DNA of 64,000 bases from Siminovitchia sediminis (lineage in GTDB: Bacteria; Bacillota; Bacilli; Bacillales; Bacillaceae_C). The notes beneath the pieces were generated by a model, which worked only from the letters and a program-made list of their open reading frames with translations, searched no databases and was not told where the DNA came from. The translations under genes and the position numbers were made by a program. The DNA lies in contig NZ_JBHUEO010000004.1 in the NCBI RefSeq assembly GCF_042680885.1, positions 180,563-244,562 on the forward strand, in the 5' to 3' direction. Of the stretch, positions 17,625 to 26,528 are shown piece after piece (within the stretch, counting starts at the first letter, position 1; the number at the start of each line of letters is the position of its first letter).

Positions 17625-18599
17625 TTACCCAAGCCACTTAGCTGCATCCTTTGCAAAATACGTAATGATCATATCTGCTCCGGCACGCTTCATACCTGTC
17701 AGCATCTCCATCACGATCGCTTTTTCATCTACCCATCCGTTTTGGGCTGCAGCTTTCACCAGCGAATACTCTCCGCTTACATTATACGCCACAATGGGTG
17801 CATTGAATTCATTTCTTACTTCACGAATAATATCCATATAGGACAATGCCGGTTTTACAATCAGCATATCTGCCCCTTCTTCCATATCTGATGCAGCTTC
17901 CCGCAGAGCTTCCAGGCGGTTGGCCGGATCCATCTGATAGGTTTTGCGGTCTCCGAATTGCGGTGTGCTGTTCGCTGCTTCACGGAAAGGACCATAAAAA
18001 GCAGAAGAATACTTCACAGCATAAGACATGATCGGAATATCATGAAAACCTGCCTCATCCAATCCTTTTCTGATTGCAGCCACAAACCCGTCCATCATAT
18101 TGGAAGGAGCAATGATATCCGCACCGGCCTTTGCCTGGCTTACCGCTGTTTTCACAAGCAGCTCCAGGCTTTCATCATTTTGCACATAGCTGTCTTTAAT
18201 GACTCCGCAATGTCCATGGTCTGTATATTCACAAAGACATGTATCGGCTGCCACCAGCATATCAGGAGCATGTTCTTTAATCACCTTTGTCGCTTCCTGG
18301 ACAATGCCATGATCCACATACGCTCCTGATCCACAATCGTCTTTCTCATCAGGTACACCAAAAAGAATAACTGCCGGGATGCCAAGCGCTGCAATTTCAT
18401 CTATTTCATTTTTTATGAGATCTAGTGAAATTTGAAACACACCGGGCATGGAAGAAATCTCATTCTTTTTATTCTCACCTTCTACAATAAACAGAGGATA
18501 AATAAAATCCTCCGGTCGAAGGTGTGTCTCCCTTACCATGGAGCGGATCGCTGCGGTTTTACGCAGTCTGCGATGACGCCTAAATTGAATTTGGTCCAT
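17625..18599 (-). CDS. hemB: Delta-aminolevulinic acid dehydratase (porphobilinogen synthase)
   Basis: A 324-residue enzyme that condenses two 5-aminolevulinates to porphobilinogen. The zinc-type cysteine cluster DTCLCEYTDHGHCG is near residue 120. The two Schiff-base lysines lie in SYAVKYSSAFYGPFR (near 195) and in the segment MLIVKPALSYMDI (near 250). Start ATG at 18599; its start lies 3 bp after the hemD stop, indicating translational coupling. Length is typical for Bacillus HemB. Part of the hemAXCDBL operon. Confidence 0.97.
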   Translation of the reverse strand: MDQIQFRRHRRLRKTAAIRSMVRETHLRPEDFIYPLFIVEGENKKNEISSMPGVFQISLDLIKNEIDEIAALGIPAVILFGVPDEKDDCGSGAYVDHGIVQEATKVIKEHAPDMLVAADTCLCEYTDHGHCGVIKDSYVQNDESLELLVKTAVSQAKAGADIIAPSNMMDGFVAAIRKGLDEAGFHDIPIMSYAVKYSSAFYGPFREAANSTPQFGDRKTYQMDPANRLEALREAASDMEEGADMLIVKPALSYMDIIREVRNEFNAPIVAYNVSGEYSLVKAAAQNGWVDEKAIVMEMLTGMKRAGADMIITYFAKDAAKWLG

Positions 18600-18601
18600 T
18601 G

Positions 18602-19405
18602 CTACTCTCCCTTTCTATTTTGCCCATAGTACATGCACAGTTCCTGGAACATAGAATCAATCGTATATTTTTCCGGGCAAACTTTCACAGCGAAGCCTTC
18701 AGCTTCGATTGCTCTTTTCGTTACTTTACCGATGGCTGTAAATGTAAGAAATTCTATATGTTTTTCCAGATGATGCTGCTGCACGACTTGATAAAAATGG
18801 TGGAATGTCGACGGACTCGTGAAACAAGCGGCATCCAGCCTGTTGTCCTTAAGAATGTCTGCCAGCCGGCTATGATCTTTAGTCGGATAATACGTTTCAT
18901 AGACAATCCATTCATCTGCAATGATTCCGCGGCTTCGAAAACTTTCTGCAATAATCGTACTGGCCAAATTTCCTTTCGGGATCAATACCCGTTTGGCTTT
19001 TAACCCTTTTTCAAAAAATTCCTTTGAAAAATCTTCCGCTGTATAGACGTTGGGCATGAAGTACGCATCTACAAAATACCGTTTCAATTCAGACTTCGTT
19101 TTTTCGCCTACAGCTGCAAACCGCATGTGTCCCTTTAACATTTCAAACGATTCACGCTGTTCTTCAATATGCTGAAAAAAATACTTCACACCATTTTTAC
19201 TCGTAAATATGATCCAGTCATATTGATCAAGTGATTGAATGATTGAGCCCGCATTCATGTCGTTATGAGGCCGGAAATCAATTAACGGAATCATATAAGG
19301 TATTCCGCCCATGGAAGCCACGTCAGAGCAAAATTTCTCACCCTGCTCGCCACCCCTTGTAATCATTATGTGCCTGCCTCGTAAGGGAAGCCGGTCCGGT
19401 ATCAT
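18602..19405 (-). CDS. hemD: Uroporphyrinogen-III synthase
   Basis: A 267-residue enzyme that cyclises hydroxymethylbilane to uroporphyrinogen III with inversion of ring D. Two Rossmann-like half domains are recognisable: RGRHIMITRGGEQGEKF at the start and the C-terminal DAACFTSPSTFHHFYQV region. The sequence FTSKNGVKYFF near residue 70 is a conserved family segment. Its ATG overlaps the hemC stop (TAATG), as is common in this operon. HemD is poorly conserved in general; position between hemC and hemB makes the call firm. Confidence 0.95.
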   Translation of the reverse strand: MIPDRLPLRGRHIMITRGGEQGEKFCSDVASMGGIPYMIPLIDFRPHNDMNAGSIIQSLDQYDWIIFTSKNGVKYFFQHIEEQRESFEMLKGHMRFAAVGEKTKSELKRYFVDAYFMPNVYTAEDFSKEFFEKGLKAKRVLIPKGNLASTIIAESFRSRGIIADEWIVYETYYPTKDHSRLADILKDNRLDAACFTSPSTFHHFYQVVQQHHLEKHIEFLTFTAIGKVTKRAIEAEGFAVKVCPEKYTIDSMFQELCMYYGQNRKGE

Positions 19406-20337
19406 TATTGGTCCAGCTCCTCTTTTACCCGTTCCATTAAAACTCCCGCTCCTTGCTGAATCAGATGGGCTGCAGCTTTTTCTCCGATTTGTTTTGGATC
19501 TGTCCCCTTGACCTGATCAGAGTATATGGTTTTGCCATCAGGAGATGCAACAAGAGCCGTAAGCTGAATCGTTTCGTCCGGCAATAGTTCTGCATAACCA
19601 GCAATCGGAACTTGACAGCTTCCATCCATCTTGTTCAAAAAGACCCGTTCCGCTTCAACGGTCCGTGCTGTTTTATCGCAATTCAGCTTTGCAAGCTCAG
19701 TAAGCAATTCCTGATCATCCGCACGGCATTCAATGGCAAGCGCCCCTTGTCCGATAGCCGGCAGCGAAATTTCAGGATCCAGATATTCCGTTACAACGTC
19801 ATCATTCCAACCCATACGGATCAATCCTGCAGCAGCCAAAATAATGGCATCATATTCTTCATTCTTCAATTTGGACAATCGTGTATCGATATTTCCCCGA
19901 ATCCATTTAATTTCCAAATCAGGCCGATGTGCCAAGATCTGAGCTCCTCTTCTCAGACTGCTCGTACCGATGATGGCCCCTGCAGGAAGCTCATTGAGTT
20001 TGAGTCCGCTCTTGGAAATAAAAGCATCCCGGTGATCTTCACGCGGAGGAACACATCCGATCACCAGCCCCTCCGGAAGCTCAGCAGGCATATCTTTCAT
20101 ACTGTGGACAGCCATATCTATTTCCCCGTCATACATCGCCTGCTCAATCTCTTTTATAAACAAACCCTTTCCGCCAATTTTGGATAAGGTCACATCCAAA
20201 ATACGGTCACCTTTTGTCACAATTTCTTTTATTTCAAATTCAAAAGGGGCGCCCAGCTCCTCCAGCTGTTTCCGCACCCATTTGGTTTGTGTCATGGCAA
20301 GATTACTTCTTCTTGAACCTATTACAATTTTTCTCAA
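19405..20337 (-). CDS. hemC: Porphobilinogen deaminase (hydroxymethylbilane synthase)
   Basis: A 310-residue enzyme that polymerises four porphobilinogens into hydroxymethylbilane on a covalent dipyrromethane cofactor. The cofactor cysteine lies in MDGSCQVPIAGYA near residue 240. N-terminal SRRSNLAMTQTKWV and AVHSMKDMPAELP (with catalytic Asp) are standard motifs. Start ATG at 20337. It lies between hemX and hemD in the hem operon and is normal in length. Confidence 0.97.
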   Translation of the reverse strand: MRKIVIGSRRSNLAMTQTKWVRKQLEELGAPFEFEIKEIVTKGDRILDVTLSKIGGKGLFIKEIEQAMYDGEIDMAVHSMKDMPAELPEGLVIGCVPPREDHRDAFISKSGLKLNELPAGAIIGTSSLRRGAQILAHRPDLEIKWIRGNIDTRLSKLKNEEYDAIILAAAGLIRMGWNDDVVTEYLDPEISLPAIGQGALAIECRADDQELLTELAKLNCDKTARTVEAERVFLNKMDGSCQVPIAGYAELLPDETIQLTALVASPDGKTIYSDQVKGTDPKQIGEKAAAHLIQQGAGVLMERVKEELDQ

Positions 20338-20380
20338 CTACAACGCCTCCTGTGCATACGGCCGCATCCTTCATATCAAC

Positions 20381-21211
20381 TTAAGAGTACCAAAAATGAA
20401 ACGAGGATAAACTGCTGATCAGAAAAAAGTTAATTAGGACAAATAAAAAAGCAACCGTGTTCCATAATGCCAAATTGCGTCCAAATAAGAAACGTTTCGC
20501 ATGACCATACAGCAAAAATCCATAGATCACCAACAGCAAAAAGGATCCGATAATTTTTGGATCATACCAGTGAAAGATCGGAAGCTTGATGATGGCCCAT
20601 CTTAATCCGAGAATCAAGCTCAATAAGAGCATTGGAACACCGATTGCATTCAAAATAAACGATGCTTTTTCCAGCTTCGCCAAGTCCGGCAAACGCCATA
20701 ACTTCTTTTGCCATCTTTTTTCCTTCAATAACTTGAACTGAAGCAAATAAAGAGAAGAAAACACAAAAGATACAGAAAAAGCACCATAGGAAAGGATAGC
20801 CATTGTAATATGAATCAGCATCAATTCCGAGATCAGCTGCTCCGCCGATACAGAGGAAAGCTGAACAGGAGCAAACGCATGAATGGCCATAAAAATAAAA
20901 CCAATTAAATTAGTAAAAAACAATGTAAAATCAACTTTGAAAATATGATGTAAAATCAAAGAAATCGATATGAGCACCCATGTATAAAAATATAAACCTT
21001 CAAACAACGTTAAAACCGGAAATCTCCCGGTATACAGCATGTACATAAACAAAAAGATTGTTTGAAGTACCCAAACAATTAAAAGCAACCGGAAAGCAAG
21101 GCTGTGAGCCTTCCGGTTGTGGTCAACAAAGTCAATAAAATAAAGCAAGATGGACAGAGCATAAATGACAATGACCAGCTCGGGCAATCTCATCCATAAA
21201 GGATCAACCAT
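20381..21211 (-). CDS. hemX: HemX, membrane protein of the hem operon (CcsA-like)
   Basis: A 276-residue integral membrane protein with about eight hydrophobic helices and similarity to cytochrome c assembly proteins of the CcsA/HemX type. In Bacillus subtilis HemX is a negative effector of glutamyl-tRNA reductase level. The tryptophan-poor sequence and conserved LRWAIIKLPIFHWYDPKI near residue 205 support the family. Start ATG at 21211, 14 bp after the hemA stop. No haem-binding WWD motif is obvious. Confidence 0.93.
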   Translation of the reverse strand: MVDPLWMRLPELVIVIYALSILLYFIDFVDHNRKAHSLAFRLLLIVWVLQTIFLFMYMLYTGRFPVLTLFEGLYFYTWVLISISLILHHIFKVDFTLFFTNLIGFIFMAIHAFAPVQLSSVSAEQLISELMLIHITMAILSYGAFSVSFVFSSLYLLQFKLLKEKRWQKKLWRLPDLAKLEKASFILNAIGVPMLLLSLILGLRWAIIKLPIFHWYDPKIIGSFLLLVIYGFLLYGHAKRFLFGRNLALWNTVAFLFVLINFFLISSLSSFHFWYS

Positions 21212-21224
21212 GGCGTGAACCCTC

Positions 21225-22577
21225 TTACGACTGGAAGGATTGAAGCGGGGCCGCTAACTTGATTTTTTGTTTGGCAGACTCTTTCGCTTGAACCGGTTCT
21301 GCCTGCTCTACCGCCTCTTCCAAGTTAAAAATTTGCTTAAAGAGTGCAATTTTTTCTGTGGCATCAGCCTCTCCGGAAAATTCTTTCACTTGGAGAATCG
21401 GATCTTTTAATAACTGATTGATGATGCTTTTCGTATGTTTGCTGATTACTTTTCTTTCCCGTTCAGTTAAATCAGGGATTTTCCGCTCGATGCTTTTCAT
21501 GGTTTGCGCCTGAATGGACAAGGCCTTTTCTCTCAATGCCGTAATTACAGGCACAACCCCAAGCATATTAAGCCACTCATTAAACTCTACAATCTCGGCC
21601 GCGATCATGTCCATAATTTTTTCAGCGGCTTTTTTTCTTTCCTCCAAGTTGGCCTGAACAATGCCTTCCAAATCATCAATATCATATAAGAAAAAGCTGT
21701 CTATTTCTGAAATGGCGGGGTCCAGGTCTCTTGGAACAGCAATATCGACCAAGAAAAGAGAGCGGCCTCTGCGCATTTTAGCCACATGTTTCATCATATC
21801 TTTTGACAGAATATAATCTTGCGAACCCGTGGAACTAATCACAATATCCGCGTCCATCACTGCACATTGCAATTCATTCAGCGAACGGGCTTGACCATCA
21901 AATTGGCTGGCCAAATTTTGTGCTTTTTCCAATGTACGGTTAACGACCGTGACTTTACTGGCTCCATTGGAATAAAGGTTTTTTATCGCCAGCTCGCTCA
22001 TTTTTCCTGCGCCGATGATGAGCACATGTTTATCTTTTAATTGACCAAATACTTTCTTTGCAAGCTCTACAGCTGCATAACTGACAGAAACAGCATTTGC
22101 ACCAATATCAGTTTCGGAATGAGCGCGCTTGGCCAATGTGACAGCCTGTTTCATTACATGGTTAAAAACAGTTCCCGTAGTTCCCATCTCCTGCCCAAGT
22201 AAGAAACTCTCCCGCACCTGCCCTAAAATTTGGGTTTCGCCGAGGATCATAGAATCTAACCCGCAAGTGACTTTAAATAAGTGTTCAACCGCACGATTTT
22301 GCTCATGAACAAACAGATGGCCGGCAAAGTCGCTTTGACCGATTTGAAACCAATCGGAAAGAAACTCCTTTATATAATAGCGGCCTGTATGAAGCTGGTC
22401 TACAACCGCGTATACTTCCGTTCGATTGCACGTAGATACAATCACATTTTCCAATATACTTTTTTTGTTTTTTAACGCCGTCATTGCAGATGCCAGATCG
22501 TTCTCGGCAAAAGCAAGCCTTTCCCTGACCTCCACTGGTGCTGTTTGATAATTTAATCCGACAACAATGATGTGCAT
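21225..22577 (-). CDS. hemA: Glutamyl-tRNA reductase
   Basis: A 450-residue enzyme that reduces glutamyl-tRNA-Glu to glutamate-1-semialdehyde with NADPH, the committed step of C5 tetrapyrrole synthesis. It starts MHIIVVGLNYQTAPVEVRER. The catalytic cysteine is in VIVSTCNRTEVYAV near residue 50, the NADPH site in VLIIGAGKMSELA near residue 190, and a C-terminal dimerisation helix follows. The ATG at 22577 fits the family, yet the strong AGGAGGT lies 14 nt upstream and is better spaced for an ATG at 22585 that opens a 10-codon frame overlapping the hemA start. First gene of the hem operon; a PerR-like box lies upstream. Confidence 0.96.
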   Translation of the reverse strand: MHIIVVGLNYQTAPVEVRERLAFAENDLASAMTALKNKKSILENVIVSTCNRTEVYAVVDQLHTGRYYIKEFLSDWFQIGQSDFAGHLFVHEQNRAVEHLFKVTCGLDSMILGETQILGQVRESFLLGQEMGTTGTVFNHVMKQAVTLAKRAHSETDIGANAVSVSYAAVELAKKVFGQLKDKHVLIIGAGKMSELAIKNLYSNGASKVTVVNRTLEKAQNLASQFDGQARSLNELQCAVMDADIVISSTGSQDYILSKDMMKHVAKMRRGRSLFLVDIAVPRDLDPAISEIDSFFLYDIDDLEGIVQANLEERKKAAEKIMDMIAAEIVEFNEWLNMLGVVPVITALREKALSIQAQTMKSIERKIPDLTERERKVISKHTKSIINQLLKDPILQVKEFSGEADATEKIALFKQIFNLEEAVEQAEPVQAKESAKQKIKLAAPLQSFQS

Positions 22578-22585
22578 TTGAACAT
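22553..22585 (-). CDS. Possible 10-codon upstream frame overlapping hemA start
   Basis: ATG at 22583-22585 is 5 nt from AGGAGG and opens MFKCTSLLSD followed by TAA at 22553-22555. The hemA ATG at 22577 lies inside it in another frame. Translation of this leader could compete with, or couple to, hemA initiation. Purely sequence-based; peptide production is unproven. Confidence 0.35.
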   Translation of the reverse strand: MFKCTSLLSD

Positions 22586-22619
22586 GAGCACCTCCTATCC
22601 TATAGTATATCATTTTACA

Positions 22620-22634
22620 TTAGAAGAATTCTAA
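22620..22634 (-). promoter_or_regulatory. PerR-like operator upstream of hemA
   Basis: Minus strand TTAGAATTCTTCTAA closely matches the 15-bp PerR box TTATAATnATTATAA. The hemAXCDBL operon of Bacillus subtilis is a known PerR target, so the position, about 45 bp before the hemA start, is meaningful. Confidence 0.7.
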
Positions 22635-22802
22635 AAAGATGTGAACAGATAGCGAAACCTATGGTATATTTAAGTGCGAGGCGACGGTTTAGCCTCGACA
22701 AGCAGCTGGCAGACGGTTCAACAAATATTGAATACATATACGCTGAGTAATTTCATCCTTTTGTAACATAGCAAATATACTACTGAAATACAAGCAATCG
22801 CA

Positions 22803-23309
22803 TTGGATGTGAAGGATTTGGTAAAAAAAGGAATGTTTTCCGGGATTATTTTATTAGGGTTTGGTCTTTACTTTCTTTTACAGCAATACCCTGTAAGCTT
22901 TATACAAAACTTTATTTCCTGGCCCACTTTAATTATGATCATTGGAATCGGATTTCTTGTTCAGGGTTATGCAGCAAAAGATCATGAAGCGATTTTACCC
23001 GGTGCCATCATAACGGGCGTGGGCATCCACTTTCATGTTATGGACCGCTTTAATATTTGGCAGGATCATGCGGGAGTCTTTCTTTTGTTGGTCGCAATTG
23101 GGCTTTTGCTGACGTATGTCAAAACAGGTATCGGGCTGGTAATGGGCCTCTTATTTTTGGCTGCAGCCACTCTGCTGTTGTTTTTTGACCGGCTGGAAGG
23201 CTGGGCGCTCCAGCAAGGCCATGATATAACTTTATTCAGCAATTTTTGGCCCCTTGTCTTTATAGCAGCCGGCCTCTACTTTATCCTTACGCAAAGAAAA
23301 AAAAAATAA
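22803..23309 (+). CDS. ysxD: Membrane protein YsxD
   Basis: A 168-residue membrane protein on the plus strand between hemA and ysxC, the place where Bacillus subtilis has ysxD. About five hydrophobic segments are present (GIILLGFGLYFLLQQ, WPTLIMIIGIGFLV, FLLLVAIGLLLTYV, VMGLLFLAAATLLLFF, FWPLVFIAAGLYFIL), with a basic tail RKKK. This layout resembles LiaI/LiaF-type or DUF5668 membrane regions. Function unknown. The start is uncertain: TTG at 22803 has no clear ribosome-binding site, while GTG at 22809 or ATG at 22833 are alternatives, the latter following AAAAAAAGGA. Confidence 0.8.
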   Translation: MDVKDLVKKGMFSGIILLGFGLYFLLQQYPVSFIQNFISWPTLIMIIGIGFLVQGYAAKDHEAILPGAIITGVGIHFHVMDRFNIWQDHAGVFLLLVAIGLLLTYVKTGIGLVMGLLFLAAATLLLFFDRLEGWALQQGHDITLFSNFWPLVFIAAGLYFILTQRKKK

Positions 23310-23486
23310 CGGAGTCCATGATATTGCAAATAGGGCCAGAGGGACAGACTAGGGCTTTTCGGGTTAATCACATTAAAAAATGCACAGTTCCATCGGCAGT
23401 TATTACAATTGAGGAAGGACTATCGATACTTAAGTAGATTTTTCCCGTTTTATAAGCGTGGCAGTCAACATGATTTGACGCAAATT

Positions 23487-23520
23487 AAAAAAGTGAAGGA
23501 AACATATCCTTCACTTTTTT
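23487..23520. terminator. Bidirectional terminator between ysxD and ysxC
   Basis: AAAAAAGTGAAGGA-AACATA-TCCTTCACTTTTTT. The hairpin has a T-tract on both strands and serves convergent ysxD (plus) and ysxC (minus). Confidence 0.92.
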
Positions 23521-24100
23521 ATAAGTATTTCCCCAAGATCTTCCACGATAGATCCTTTCCTTCACCGGTTTCAGACGAAAATGTTACAATCTCATCCGCA
23601 GGATCCAGATCCAACGTCTCTTTTGTGATCTTTACATGTTTTGCCCATTTTCCTTTTGGGATTTTATCGGCTTTTGTAGCAATAACAATACAAGGGATCT
23701 CGTAATACTTAAGAAAGTCGTACATCATGACATCGTCTTCTGTTGGAGGATGGCGAAGGTCCACGATCAGGAGTACGGCCCGAAGCTCTTTTCTTGTGGT
23801 CAAGTAGGTTTCGATCATCCGTCCCCAGGCTTCACGCTCTTTCTTGGACACTTTAGCAAAACCATACCCCGGTACATCGACAAAAAAAAGAGACTCTTCA
23901 ATTTTATAAAAATTCAGGGTTTGCGTTTTTCCCGGCTTGGAAGAAGTTCTGGCCAGGCTCTTACGGTTGATCATTTTATTAATAAAAGATGATTTTCCAA
24001 CGTTGGATCTGCCGGCAAGTGCAAATTCCGGCAGACCATCGTCGGGATATTGTTCAGGCTTTACAGCACTGATGACCATTTCAGCGTTATTAACTTTCAT
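23519..24100 (-). CDS. ysxC: Ribosome biogenesis GTP-binding protein YsxC/EngB
   Basis: A 193-residue essential GTPase needed for assembly of the 50S ribosomal subunit. G1 is GRSNVGKSSF near residue 30, G2 is around GKTQTLNFY, G3 DVPGYGFA near residue 75 and G4 TKADKIPKGK near residue 143. Start ATG at 24100 overlaps the end of lonA by 11 bp, so the two are translationally coupled. The gene order lonA-ysxC is universal in Bacillus. Confidence 0.97.
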   Translation of the reverse strand: MKVNNAEMVISAVKPEQYPDDGLPEFALAGRSNVGKSSFINKMINRKSLARTSSKPGKTQTLNFYKIEESLFFVDVPGYGFAKVSKKEREAWGRMIETYLTTRKELRAVLLIVDLRHPPTEDDVMMYDFLKYYEIPCIVIATKADKIPKGKWAKHVKITKETLDLDPADEIVTFSSETGEGKDLSWKILGKYL

Positions 24101-26420
24101 TAGCCTCTCCTACCAAAGCATGTTTCAGAACTTCATCCATATGTGTGACTGGAATAAAGCTTAGATCCTGCTTTACACTGTCTGGAATTTCTTCTAAATC
24201 CTTTTCGTTGTCCTCAGGGAAAATAATCGTTGTGAGACCGGCTCGATGGGCGCTCATGGATTTTTCTTTTAATCCGCCAATTGGCAGCACCCTGCCACGA
24301 AGAGTAATTTCTCCTGTCATCCCCACTTCTTTTCTGATCGGACGGCCGGTCAGTGCCGAGACCAGTGCAGTTGCTATCGTAATGCCGGCGGACGGTCCAT
24401 CTTTGGGAACCGCGCCTTCCGGTACATGAATATGGACATCGCATGTTTCATAAAAGTTTTTTTCTAAATCAAGGTCTTCTGCTTTTCCTCGTACATAGCT
24501 GAAGGCAGCCTGGGCGGATTCCTTCATGACGTCTCCAAGCTTACCGGTCAATATCAGCTTGCCTTTACCCGGTGTTAAGGAAACTTCGATTTGTAACGTG
24601 TCCCCTCCAACCGTAGTATACGCCAGTCCTGTAGCAACGCCCACCTGATCTTCAAGCTCAGCCTGACCATATCGGTATTTTTTCTTTCCGAGCAGTTCTT
24701 CCAAGTTCTTGGCGGTCACCACAACCCTTTTTCGATCTCCCGATACAATGATTTTTGCAGCCTTTCTGCAAATAGCGGCCAGCTGGCGCTCCAGCTCTCT
24801 GACTCCTGCTTCTCGTGTATAATAGCGGACAATGGAGATGATCGCATCCTCTTTTAATTGCAACTGTCCTTTTGTCAGCCCATGTTCTTCTATTTGCTTT
24901 GGAAGCAAGTGGTCTTTCGCAATATGAAGCTTTTCCAACTCTGTATAACCGGCAATTGTAATAATCTCCATCCTGTCTCGCAAGGGAGCCGGAATCGTTG
25001 CCAAATCATTCGCTGTAGCGATAAACATAACTTTAGAAAGATCATAAGTTTCCTCGATATAATGATCACTAAACGTCTTGTTTTGCTCGGGATCCAGTAC
25101 TTCCAGCATGGCGGAAGAAGGATCGCCACGAAAATCATTGGACATTTTATCTATTTCGTCAAGTAAAAAAACCGGATTAATCGTGCCCGCTTTTCTCATC
25201 CCTTGTATAATCCGCCCCGGCATGGCACCTACATACGTCCGTCTGTGTCCCCTAATCTCAGACTCATCCCTGACTCCTCCGAGAGAGATCCGGACAAAAT
25301 TCCTGCCCATCGATTCCGCAATGGAACGGGCAAGGCTTGTTTTACCAACACCAGGAGGTCCTGCCAGACAAAGAATCGGACTTCTTAACGATTGAGTCAA
25401 TTGTTTGACAGCCAAGAACTCCAGTACCCGCTCTTTTACATGCTTAAGTCCATAGTGATCACGTTCCAAAATTTTTTCCGCTTTCTTTATATCCAAATCA
25501 TCTTTGGTCACTTTGGTCCAAGGCAGTGAAATCAGCCAGTCCAGATAATTGCGGATCACAGCACTCTCAGCTGAAGTAGCAGGGACCTTTTCATATCTGT
25601 CAAGCTCTCTGAGAGCAGTCATTTTTGCATGCTCTGTCATACCGGCATTCTCAATTTTTTCAGTCAGCTCTGCAACCTCACCGACTTTGCCTTCCTTTTC
25701 ACCAAGCTCTTTTTGAATGGCTTTCATTTGTTCACGCAAATAATATTCTTTTTGGGTTCTTTCCATGGACTGCTTAACTCGCTGTCCAATCTTTTTTTCA
25801 AGATTGAGAACTTCTTTTTCATTATGAATAATTTCAATGACTTTGTTGAGCCGTTCTTTCACATCAAATGTTTCCAGAATCTCCTGTTTGTCCTGCAATT
25901 TCAACGGCAAATGTGAAGCAATGATATCTGCCATCCTTCCAGGTTCTTCCATATCAGCAACGGTTGCAAATGTTTCTGTTGAAATTTTCTTGGACAGCTT
26001 GATATATTGCTCAAAAAATTCGAGCATCTTTCTCATTAAAGCCTGAATTTCCAAATCTTTTTCCGTTTCATCTTCAAAGAGAGCAAGAGTCGCGGAAGCA
26101 TATTGATCTTTTACGATATACTCCTTCATTACGGCTCTTGACAACCCTTCAACAAGAACCCGGATTGTGCCATTTGGCAGCTTTAGCATTTGCTTTACTT
26201 TTGTTAATGTTCCTACTTTATATACGTCGTCCTCACCGGGCTCATCCTCTGCAGTATCTTTTTGAGTCGTCAAAAAAATAATATGGTCGGTGAGCATCGC
26301 CTGCTCTAATGCATTGACGGATTGCTCCCTTCCCACATCAAGATGCAAAACCATTGTCGGGAAAACAAGCATGCCGCGTAATGGAAGCAGGGGGACGAAC
26401 GCATCTTTTTGTTTCGTCAC
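24090..26420 (-). CDS. lonA: ATP-dependent protease LonA
   Basis: A 776-residue hexameric cytosolic AAA+ serine protease for damaged and regulatory proteins. The N-terminal substrate domain (FVPLLPLRGMLVFP) is followed by a coiled-coil region, Walker A GPPGVGKTSLAR near residue 355, Walker B VFLLDEIDKM, and the protease domain with Ser in KDGPSAGITIATAL near residue 678 and Lys in GGLKEKSMSAHRAG near 721. The start is GTG at 26420, giving M-TKQKDAF, preceded by GGGAGGTGTACGACT; upstream in-frame codons have no such site. Confidence 0.96.
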   Translation of the reverse strand: MTKQKDAFVPLLPLRGMLVFPTMVLHLDVGREQSVNALEQAMLTDHIIFLTTQKDTAEDEPGEDDVYKVGTLTKVKQMLKLPNGTIRVLVEGLSRAVMKEYIVKDQYASATLALFEDETEKDLEIQALMRKMLEFFEQYIKLSKKISTETFATVADMEEPGRMADIIASHLPLKLQDKQEILETFDVKERLNKVIEIIHNEKEVLNLEKKIGQRVKQSMERTQKEYYLREQMKAIQKELGEKEGKVGEVAELTEKIENAGMTEHAKMTALRELDRYEKVPATSAESAVIRNYLDWLISLPWTKVTKDDLDIKKAEKILERDHYGLKHVKERVLEFLAVKQLTQSLRSPILCLAGPPGVGKTSLARSIAESMGRNFVRISLGGVRDESEIRGHRRTYVGAMPGRIIQGMRKAGTINPVFLLDEIDKMSNDFRGDPSSAMLEVLDPEQNKTFSDHYIEETYDLSKVMFIATANDLATIPAPLRDRMEIITIAGYTELEKLHIAKDHLLPKQIEEHGLTKGQLQLKEDAIISIVRYYTREAGVRELERQLAAICRKAAKIIVSGDRKRVVVTAKNLEELLGKKKYRYGQAELEDQVGVATGLAYTTVGGDTLQIEVSLTPGKGKLILTGKLGDVMKESAQAAFSYVRGKAEDLDLEKNFYETCDVHIHVPEGAVPKDGPSAGITIATALVSALTGRPIRKEVGMTGEITLRGRVLPIGGLKEKSMSAHRAGLTTIIFPEDNEKDLEEIPDSVKQDLSFIPVTHMDEVLKHALVGEANES

Positions 26421-26528
26421 AGTCGTACACCTCCCAGAAATACCCACTGTACATATAAACCTCTCGATGAGATAACCCAATTTTAGCTTAAAAGGTTAGG
26501 TCATGTCGAGGAACAGGCTTCTGATACT

